This document shows positions 42,283 to 49,324 of a stretch of DNA of 49,324 nt, piece after piece. The position numbers were made by a program, and so were the translations under genes. The stretch is from Methylobacterium indicum (GTDB taxonomy: Bacteria > Pseudomonadota > Alphaproteobacteria > Rhizobiales > Beijerinckiaceae): contig NZ_JTHF01000012.1 of the NCBI RefSeq assembly GCF_001043895.1, positions 1-49,324 of the forward strand. Direction: 5' to 3'. Within the stretch, counting starts at the first letter, position 1. Every line of letters starts with the position of its first letter. Below the pieces are notes generated by a model that was given only the letters and a program-made list of their open reading frames with translations, had not been told where the DNA came from and searched no databases.

Positions 42283-42317
42283 TGCGTGAATGGAAATATC
42301 TTTTCCATAGAACGCAA
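42282..42317 (-). promoter_or_regulatory. Inverted repeat overlapping the bcsS-like start
   Basis: TTGCGT (42282-42287) pairs with ACGCAA (42312-42317), and ATGGAAA (42290-42296) with TTTCCAT (42302-42308). In the mRNA it would form an interrupted hairpin against the start codon; in DNA it could be an operator. It is AT-rich compared with its surroundings. Confidence 0.5.
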
Positions 42318-42633
42318 CGTCAACCGGCGCGATCCGGCACTGCACAGTCGATGTCGGGCTCCATCCCTCTCTCGATTGTGTCGGATACATCCCCGCGGAA
42401 GGTGGGGCGCCCGACCGGCCACGAGGGACTCACGCACCCCGAAGCCGTCCGGTACCGTTCTCGACGGGACAAATTGTCAGCACTCGGCCAGATCGGCTGC
42501 CAGTACTTGAGATAACAAGGGTTTAGCGCCTCGTCCTGCTTGATCGTAACGATCGGTTAACCGCATCATCGCACCCTTGGTCGGCAAAGCGCTTCGCACC
42601 CCGAGAAGGATCTTCACCATACGAGGAGGTTCC

Positions 42634-42903
42634 ATGGTCTCGAAGGAGTTCAGGCAGCAGATCGAGGGTTACGGCCTGACCACGGCCCACATCCTGTACC
42701 GCATCCCCGATCACCCCGGCGTCCTCCAGACCTTCGTCTGGCAGGAATACGACGTCGCCCCGCGCTTCCCGGTCCTCACCGGGTTCCTCGAATTCTGGAA
42801 GCGCGAGCTGGACGGACCGCTTCACTCGGTCCGGGTCGCGCATTCCCGGCTGATCAAGCCGGCGGAGTTCCGCGCCGTGAACGGCGTGCTGACCCTGCAT
42901 TGA
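42634..42903 (+). CDS. usg: Usg-family protein
   Basis: The 89-residue protein matches the alphaproteobacterial Usg family: QIEGYGLTTAHILYRIPDHP, LQTFVWQEYDVAPRFPVL, FLEFWKRELDGPLHSVRVAH. The function is unknown; the name was taken from an early mis-association with a gene upstream of aspartate-semialdehyde dehydrogenase-related genes. GGAGG precedes the ATG at a good distance. The gene stands alone, with a hairpin behind it. Confidence 0.93.
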   Translation: MVSKEFRQQIEGYGLTTAHILYRIPDHPGVLQTFVWQEYDVAPRFPVLTGFLEFWKRELDGPLHSVRVAHSRLIKPAEFRAVNGVLTLH

Positions 42904-42910
42904 GCCGGGG

Positions 42911-42937
42911 AAGGGCCGAAGATTTTTTTCGGCCTCT
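42911..42937 (+). terminator. Hairpin after usg
   Basis: GGCCGAA (42914-42920) and TTCGGCC (42928-42934) form a 7-bp stem around a T-rich loop, eleven bases after the usg stop. The Ts lie in the loop and not behind the stem, so it is a weak intrinsic terminator at best. Confidence 0.45.
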
Positions 42938-42978
42938 GCCCTACGATTGCCTGCTTGGCCGTGTGTGAGACCGCAACA

Positions 42979-43000
42979 GCCGCGCCCGGACGGGCGCGGC
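42979..43000. other. GC-rich hairpin in the usg-exoD gap
   Basis: GCCGCGCCC and GGGCGCGGC form a perfect 9-bp stem around GGAC. The 369-base gap between usg and the preferred start of the ExoD-family gene also holds an in-frame Ala/Arg/Pro-rich extension of that gene (from 43018), which I regard as non-coding. Confidence 0.5.
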
Positions 43001-43272
43001 GCTCACGTCGGTGAATCATGCACAGGCGCCTCCTCTCCGCCGCCGGCCCGCTTCGACGGCGGTTCGCGCCCCTTGCCGCCGGTCCGGCCCATCCGGACCG
43101 GAATGCGGCGTCGCACGCCCGCGGGTTGGCCCGCGCGGCGGAGTGGGCTAGAGGGGGCCGCGCGACCCCGGCCCGGGGCGCCGCGCCTGCGCCGGCGAGC
43201 GTCGCCTCCTCGTTCGAGGGGGCCGCGATCCCGCCCGGGAGCGCCTCCCCGGCACCGGACGACCAGAGCCCC

Positions 43273-43893
43273 GTGACGCAATCCGCCCGCACCTCCGAGA
43301 TCCTGACGGTCCTCGCCGCCCAGGACACCGAGCGGCTGACCGTCGGCGAGATCGTGGCGGTCCTGCGCGACCGGGCCTTCGCGCTCCTCGTCGTGCTGCT
43401 CGGCCTGCCCAACTGCCTGCCGATGCCGCCGCCGATCCCGCTGATCTGCGGCCTTCTCCTCGCCCTCGTGGCGGCGCAGATCGCCGCCGGCATGTCGGCG
43501 CCCTGGCTGCCCCGCGCGCTGCTCGGCCGTTCGATCGCCCGCTCCGACCTGCAGCGGGCGGTCTCCCGCGCCGTGCCGCTGCTGCGCCGGCTCGAGCGCT
43601 GGTCGCGGCCGCGCCTGCGGGTGTTCGAGAACGACATCGGCATGCGCACCATGGGGCTTTTGCTCCTGGTGCTGTCCCTGGTGCTGATCGTCGCCGCCCC
43701 CCTGGTCGGCCAGATCCCGCTCGGGCTGGCGGTCACGCTGGTCGGCCTCGGCCTCGTCGAGCGCGACGGCATCGTGGTGGCGGCCGGCCTCGGCGTCGGA
43801 GTGCTCGGCGTGCTGCTCAACCTCGGCTTCGTCTACGCCGTCTTCACCGCGGTGGTGGGCCTGCTGAACCTCGGGGTCGCCGCGGGGGCGTGA
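43273..43893 (+). CDS. exoD: ExoD-family exopolysaccharide synthesis protein
   Basis: The 206-residue protein has a soluble N-terminal helix region (TSEILTVLAAQDTERLTVGE) and about four membrane segments. LLVVLLGLPNCLPMPPPIPL, with its conserved Pro-rich turn, and FENDIGMRTMGLLLLVLS are typical of ExoD, a membrane protein first linked to exopolysaccharide production and nodule invasion in Sinorhizobium. The mechanism is unknown. The GTG start keeps only the family core; ATG at 43018 would add 85 low-complexity residues. The ribosome site is weak for either start. Confidence 0.85.
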   Translation: MTQSARTSEILTVLAAQDTERLTVGEIVAVLRDRAFALLVVLLGLPNCLPMPPPIPLICGLLLALVAAQIAAGMSAPWLPRALLGRSIARSDLQRAVSRAVPLLRRLERWSRPRLRVFENDIGMRTMGLLLLVLSLVLIVAAPLVGQIPLGLAVTLVGLGLVERDGIVVAAGLGVGVLGVLLNLGFVYAVFTAVVGLLNLGVAAGA

Positions 43894-44026
43894 GCCTCCG
43901 TCGCGAACGAGGGAAGAACGGTCCGGGACGGGGCGCTGCCGGGACCACGGTCCCGCCGCGGGCGTCGGCCTGGGATGGGATCGGCCGATTCCGGTCGAAC
44001 GGCACCTCACATGCTGACGGACGCGG

Positions 44027-44656
44027 ATGTCCCTCTCGATCAACCTCCCGCTGATCCTCGCGGCGGCCTTCGTGTCGAGTGCGAGCCCGGGTCCGGCAAC
44101 GCTGGCGATCGCCGATACCGCCATGCAGGCCGGGCGCCGGACCGGCCTCGCCCTCGCCGCCGGGGTCGTGACCGGTTCGCTGGCCTGGTCGATCGCGGCG
44201 GCTCTCGGCCTCGCCGCCATCATGGCGTCGAGCGCCTGGACGCTCGAGGTGCTGCGCTATTGCGGCGGCGCCTACCTGCTGTACCTCGCCTACAGGTCGA
44301 AGCGTAGCGCCGTTCGGGGCACGACCGATCCGGAGCGGATGGCCGTCGAGGCTTCCCCCTCCCGGGCCTACGCCAAGGGGCTCGCCCTGCACCTCACCAA
44401 CCCGAAGGCGATCCTGTTCTTCGGCTCGCTCTACACGCTCGGCCTGTCGCCGCAGGCCTCGCCCGCCGAGTTGGCCCTGGTGATCGTCGCCGTCGGCCTG
44501 CAGAGCACCGCGATCTTCGCCGGCTACGCCCTGCTGTTCTCGCACGGCCGGATCGCGCAGGCCTACCGGCGGTTGCGGCGCTGGTTCGAGGGCGCCTTCG
44601 CCCTGCTCTTCGCCGGGGCCGGCCTGCGGGTGCTGACGACGCGACTGCCGACCTGA
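44027..44656 (+). CDS. LysE/RhtB-family amino acid exporter
   Basis: The 209-residue protein has about six membrane helices. The N-terminus reads LILAAAFVSSASPGPATLAIADTA with the family's ASPGP motif, then GRRTGLALAAGVVTGSL and ALHLTNPKAILFFGSLYT (NPK motif). These are hallmarks of exporters of basic amino acids, homoserine or threonine; the substrate is not predictable. It is convergent with mocA (four bases between the genes). Confidence 0.93.
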   Translation: MSLSINLPLILAAAFVSSASPGPATLAIADTAMQAGRRTGLALAAGVVTGSLAWSIAAALGLAAIMASSAWTLEVLRYCGGAYLLYLAYRSKRSAVRGTTDPERMAVEASPSRAYAKGLALHLTNPKAILFFGSLYTLGLSPQASPAELALVIVAVGLQSTAIFAGYALLFSHGRIAQAYRRLRRWFEGAFALLFAGAGLRVLTTRLPT

Positions 44657-44660
44657 CCGG

Positions 44661-45246
44661 TCAGGACAGGTTCGCGAGCGCGGCCGGCGTATCGACGTCG
44701 ATCAGGATTCCGGCCTCGTCCACCGGCAGTTCCAGAACATCGTCGCGCCGCGCCAGCAGCGGGCCGGCACCGCGGTCCCCGGTGAGGGCGGCGAGGCCGG
44801 GGTCGAGGAGACGGCGGTTGAGCAGCACCGGGTTGCCGCGCTGCCTGTCCCGCACCGGCACCACCGCGGCCGGGGCATCCGGCGCCGAGTGAAAACCCTC
44901 GGTGAGCCGCCGTAACAGGCCGGGGCCGATGCGCGGCATGTCGCCGAGGAGCACCAAAGCCGCCGCGACCTCGCCCGGCAGGGCATCGAGCCCGGCGCGC
45001 AGCGAGGTCGACAGGCCGTCCGCGTAGGCCGGATTCTCGACGAGCGTCAGCGGCAGGCCGGCCAGCGCCTCGCGCACCGCCTCGCCGGCATGGCCGAGCA
45101 CCACGATCACGGGTCCGAGATCCGCCGCCACGGCGGCTTCCGCCGCATGGCGCACCAGCGGCTTGCCGTCGAGGAGGCTCAGGAGCTTCGGGCTCGCGCC
45201 GAAGCGGGTGCCGCGCCCGGCGGCGAGCAGCACCGTGCCGACCGGG

Positions 45247-45254
<8 letters not shown>
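44661..45254 (-). CDS. mocA: Molybdenum cofactor cytidylyltransferase-type (MocA-like)
   Basis: MocA attaches CMP to molybdenum-molybdopterin, making the cofactor form used by xanthine dehydrogenase-family enzymes. The 197-residue nucleotidyltransferase has the NTP-binding signature VLLAAGRGTRFGASPKLLSL (residues 8-27), LVLLGDMPRIGPGLL and VPVRDRQRGNPVLLNRRLL. The assignment to CTP instead of GTP (MobA) rests on the neighbouring xdhC, coxE and MoxR genes, which serve molybdenum hydroxylases. It overlaps the molybdopterin-binding protein gene by eight bases and is the last gene of the reverse-strand block. Confidence 0.88.
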
Positions 45255-46277
<1,023 letters not shown>

Positions 46278-46281
<4 letters not shown>

Positions 46282-46972
46282 GCGGGGGCTCGCCGCCGGT
46301 CCTGCCGCAGGCTCGCGATCACCTGGGCCAGCACCGAGACGGCGATCTCGGCCGGGCTGACGGCACCGATGTCGAGGCCGATCGGCGCGGCGATGCGGCC
46401 GATCTGCCCGCTCGTCAGACCCGCCGCTTCCAGGCGCTCGACGCGCCGCCCGTGGGTCTTCCGCGAGCCCAGCGCCCCGACATAGAAGCACTCGGCCCGG
46501 AGCGCCGCGATCAGCGCCGGGTCGTCGATCTTCGGGTCGTGGGTCAGGGCCGCCACCGCGGTGTAGCGGTCGAGGGGCGGCAGCTGCGCCAGGGCATCGT
46601 CGGGCCAGAGGGCCAGCAGCGGCACGTCGGGGAAGCGCTCCGGCGTCGCGAAGGCGGTGCGCGGGTCGATGATGGTGACGTCGAGATCGGTCGCCTGCGC
46701 CATCGGCGCCAGCGCCTGGCTGATATGGACGGCGCCGATCACCACGAGCCGCGGCGGCGGCACCTGCACGGTGAGGAACAGCGAACGGCCGTCGGCCTCG
46801 ACGATTCCGCTCTTGCCCGACCGGAACCGGGCGGCGAGTTCGGCGGCCAGCGGATCGCCCTCGGCGTCGGCCTCGCGCACCAGGCGCTGCGTGCCGTCGG
46901 CGGTGTCGGTGACCAGGATGACGGCGCGGCGGGCGGCGCGCTCCCGGTTCATCTCCCGCAGGATGTCGAGCC

Positions 46973-46976
<4 letters not shown>
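46278..46976 (-). CDS. XdhC family, C-terminal Rossmann part
   Basis: XdhC proteins bind molybdenum cofactor and load it, with its sulfido ligand, into xanthine dehydrogenase-type enzymes. This 232-residue protein carries the C-terminal Rossmann domain: RLVVIGAVHISQALAPMAQA, VTIIDPRTAFATPERF, ALTHDPKIDDPAL and CFYVGALGSRKTHGRRVERL. The N-terminal CoxI-like domain is encoded by the next gene upstream, so XdhC is split here. A GTG start shares GTGA with that gene's stop; a later ATG (MNRERAARRAV) is an alternative. Confidence 0.9.
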
Positions 46977-47296
<320 letters not shown>

Positions 47297-47342
47297 CGGA
47301 CAAACGTCTCCAGGGCCGTTAGCCCCTCACAGGAGGTAGGAT

Positions 47343-48551
47343 CTAGCCGGCCTCGCGCAACCACGCCTTCGGCTCGCGGCCGCGCGGCTGATGCGCGCCG
47401 AGCGCGCGGCAGAGATCCGCCATCGCCGACAGGCTGTGGATCGGCCGGAAATCGTCGACATGGGGCAGCATCGCCCGGATGCCGCTGGCCCGGGCGGAAA
47501 AGCCCTCGAAGCGCAGCAGCGGGTTGAGCCAGACCAGCCGCCGGCACGAGCGGCGCAGCCGGTCCATCTCGTGGGTCAGGTCCGGCGTCACCTCGCGTTC
47601 GAGCCCGTCGGTGAACAGCAGCACCACCGCGCCGCCGCCGAGCACCCGGCGCGACCAGTGCCGGTTGAACAGGTGCAGCGCCTCGGCGATGCGGGTGCCG
47701 CCCTCCCAATCCTGCGCCCGGGCGCTGGCGCGGGACAAGGCCTCGTCGGGGTCGCGCCGGGTGAGTTCCCGGGTGATGTTGGTGAGCCGCGTCGCGAAGA
47801 CGAAGCTGTGCACCTTCCGCTGCTCGCTCATCGCGTGCAGGAAGTGCAGGAACAGGCGCGAATACTCCGCCATCGAGCCGGAGATGTCGCAGAGCGCCAC
47901 GATCGGCGGCGGCCGCTCCCGCGGCGCCCGGAAGGCGAGGTCGATGGCGCCGCCGGCCCTCACCGTGCGCTGGAAGCTGCGGCGCGGATCGATGCGCCCG
48001 CGCGCCCGCGCCTCGAACCGCCGTGTCCGGGTGGTGTCGTCGGGGAGCCGCAAGCTCGCGATGAGGCGGCGGGCCTGGGCCACCTCTTCCGCGCTCATCT
48101 GGGCGAAATCCTTGGCCTTGAGCACCTCGGCCTGCGACACCGACAGGGTCACGGTGGTCAGGTCTTCCTCCGTGACCTTGGGCTTGGGCCGCTCGGTCTT
48201 CGGCGACAGAGCCTCCTGCACCCGCAAGGCCCCGGCATTCGGGGGTTTCGGCGGCGCCTTGTCGGGGGCGACCGGCGACATCTGGGCGATCATCTTCTCG
48301 ATGAGGTCGCGCCGGCGCCAAAAGAGCCGGAAGGCCTCGGCGAACAGGGCCGAATGCTCGCGCCGGCGCACCAGCACGGCGTGCAGCGTCCAGTAGAAGT
48401 CTTCGCGGCTGCCGATGGCGGCAGCCTCGACCGCCGCGACGGCGTCGATCACGTCGCCGGGCCCGACCGGCACGCCGGCGGCGCGGAGCGCCCGGGCGAA
48501 GTAGGCGATGTTGTCCGGGAGCCGGCCGGAGCCGGCGGGGCTCTCGCTCAT
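47343..48551 (-). CDS. coxE: VWA-domain protein CoxE
   Basis: CoxE works with the MoxR-type ATPase CoxD in maturing the metal centre of carbon monoxide dehydrogenase-type molybdenum enzymes. The 402-residue protein has a helical N-terminal region, a charged Lys/Pro linker (about 97-130) and a C-terminal von Willebrand A domain with an intact metal-ion-dependent adhesion site, D222-x-S224-x-S226 (VALCDISGSMAEYS), then LLFTDGLEREV. It shares ATGA with the end of coxD. A longer reading in the same frame is antisense-like and was rejected. Confidence 0.93.
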   Translation of the reverse strand: MSESPAGSGRLPDNIAYFARALRAAGVPVGPGDVIDAVAAVEAAAIGSREDFYWTLHAVLVRRREHSALFAEAFRLFWRRRDLIEKMIAQMSPVAPDKAPPKPPNAGALRVQEALSPKTERPKPKVTEEDLTTVTLSVSQAEVLKAKDFAQMSAEEVAQARRLIASLRLPDDTTRTRRFEARARGRIDPRRSFQRTVRAGGAIDLAFRAPRERPPPIVALCDISGSMAEYSRLFLHFLHAMSEQRKVHSFVFATRLTNITRELTRRDPDEALSRASARAQDWEGGTRIAEALHLFNRHWSRRVLGGGAVVLLFTDGLEREVTPDLTHEMDRLRRSCRRLVWLNPLLRFEGFSARASGIRAMLPHVDDFRPIHSLSAMADLCRALGAHQPRGREPKAWLREAG

Positions 48552-49324
48552 CCGGCGGAGGACCGGACCTCGTCGAGGAGCGCCTTCGCCCGCCCGCCCT
48601 GCATCGCCTGGATGTCGTCCTGGTACTTCAGCAGCACGCCGAGCGTGTCGATGACGAGCGTCGGGTCGAGGGCGATCGCGTCGAGCTCGACCAGCGCCGT
48701 GGCCCAATCCAGGGTCTCGGCGACGCCCGGCGCCTTGAACAGGTCCTCCTTGCGAATCGCCTGCACGAAGGCGACGACCTGGCGCGACAGGGCCTCGGGC
48801 GCCTGCGGCAGGCGGCTGCGCAGGATCTGCAGTTCGCGCTCCGCGTCCGGGTAATCGACCCAGTGGTAGAGGCAGCGGCGCTTCAACGCGTCGTGGATCT
48901 CGCGGGTGCGGTTCGAGGTCAGGATCACCAGCGGCGGCTCGGGCGCGCGGATCGTGCCGAGTTCGGGGATCGTCACCTGGAAGTCGGACAGGACTTCGAG
49001 CAGGAAGGCCTCGAACGCCTCGTCGGTGCGATCCAGCTCGTCGATCAGCAGCACCGGCGCCCCGCCCGCCCCGGGCTCCAGGGCCTGGAGCAGCGGCCGG
49101 CGGATCAGGTAGCGCTCGGAAAACAGTTCGGATTCGAGCCGCTCGCGGTCGACGGCGCCGCCGGCCTCGGCGAGGCGAATCGCCATCATCTGGCCGGCAT
49201 AATTCCACTCGTAGACGGCGGCGGCGACGTCGAGCCCTTCGTAGCATTGCAGCCGAATCAGCGACCGGCCGAGGGATTTGGCCAGCACCTTGGCGATCTC
49301 GGTCTTGCCGACCCCGGCCTCGCC
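48548..49324 (-). CDS. coxD: MoxR-type AAA+ ATPase CoxD (partial, 5' end missing)
   Basis: The reading continues to the right edge, where the first codons give the Walker A motif GEAGVGKTEIAKVLAKSLGR. Walker B is VLLIDELDRTDEAFEAFLLE, and SNRTREIHDALKRRCLYHWV gives sensor 1 and the arginine finger region. CoxD-type ATPases act as chaperones on CO dehydrogenase-family enzymes together with CoxE. About 259 codons are present; perhaps 30-40 N-terminal residues lie outside the window. The molybdenum hydroxylase subunits are expected further upstream. Confidence 0.93.
   Translation of the reverse strand, partial: GEAGVGKTEIAKVLAKSLGRSLIRLQCYEGLDVAAAVYEWNYAGQMMAIRLAEAGGAVDRERLESELFSERYLIRRPLLQALEPGAGGAPVLLIDELDRTDEAFEAFLLEVLSDFQVTIPELGTIRAPEPPLVILTSNRTREIHDALKRRCLYHWVDYPDAERELQILRSRLPQAPEALSRQVVAFVQAIRKEDLFKAPGVAETLDWATALVELDAIALDPTLVIDTLGVLLKYQDDIQAMQGGRAKALLDEVRSSAG

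Noticed and set aside
43018..43272. 85-residue N-terminal extension of the ExoD-family protein
   Set aside because: Low-complexity Ala/Arg/Pro sequence, weak ribosome site and no place in the ExoD family; kept as a possibility only.

Overview
The window looks like chromosomal DNA of a high-GC alphaproteobacterium of the Hyphomicrobiales, most likely Methylobacteriaceae (Methylobacterium/Methylorubrum). This rests on base composition, the mix of conserved alphaproteobacterial blocks, an aerobic B12 pathway that carries cbiD, a usg gene, a BcsS-like protein, an iron-sulfur bacterial photolyase and numerous GC-rich palindromic repeats. No rRNA, tRNA, transposase, phage gene or CRISPR array was seen.

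Layout. (1) 1-6.4 kb, reverse strand: argS, a SPOR-domain membrane protein, nagZ, scpA, scpB and the start of tatA, which is cut by the window edge. The first 34 bases are a perfect inverted copy of the tatA start and look like a contig-end artefact. (2) 6.4-7.5 kb: mostly non-coding, with a candidate 27-residue small protein and a probable promoter. (3) 7.5-12.1 kb, forward: serS-surE-pcm and an NlpD-like LysM/LytM protein ending in a clear intrinsic terminator; a prephenate dehydrogenase-family gene lies convergent to it. (4) 13-31 kb: the cobalamin region. cobP-cobO run leftward. To the right a B12 riboswitch precedes cbtB-cbtA (cobalt uptake), a DUF1636 protein, cobW, cobN, cobG, cobH, cobI and cobJ. 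cobK is inverted, then come cobL, cobE and cobM. After a palindromic element and an acetyltransferase gene come cbiD (reverse) and cobB (forward). Together these take precorrin-2 through the oxygen-dependent ring contraction to the a,c-diamide, insert cobalt and adenosylate it. cbiD appears to replace cobF. CobG carries a 198-bp palindromic element in frame inside its coding sequence.

(5) 31-36 kb: an XRE regulator, an IsdG/HmuQ-like heme-degrading enzyme, an Fsr-type MFS exporter, a polyprenyl-phosphate sugar transferase and a BLUF photoreceptor. (6) 36-38.7 kb: zinc homeostasis. A Zur-type regulator is divergent from an unlisted 53-residue membrane protein followed by znuC and znuB, with a palindromic operator over the promoter. 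znuA is not in the window. (7) 38.7-42.3 kb: a DUF2256 protein and a formyltransferase-fold protein run divergently from an FeS-BCP photolyase, whose 3' end overlaps a BcsS-like gene on the other strand. (8) 42.6-44.7 kb: usg, an ExoD-family protein and a LysE/RhtB exporter. (9) 44.7-49.3 kb, reverse: a tightly coupled maturation set for a molybdenum hydroxylase (MoxR/CoxD ATPase, CoxE, two halves of XdhC, a molybdopterin-binding protein, MocA). The enzyme subunits lie outside the window.

The observations most worth a second look are the in-frame palindromic element in cobG, the small membrane protein under Zur-type control, the photolyase/DUF2256/formyltransferase neighbourhood and the 27-residue orphan ORF. 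None amounts to a proven new system from sequence alone.
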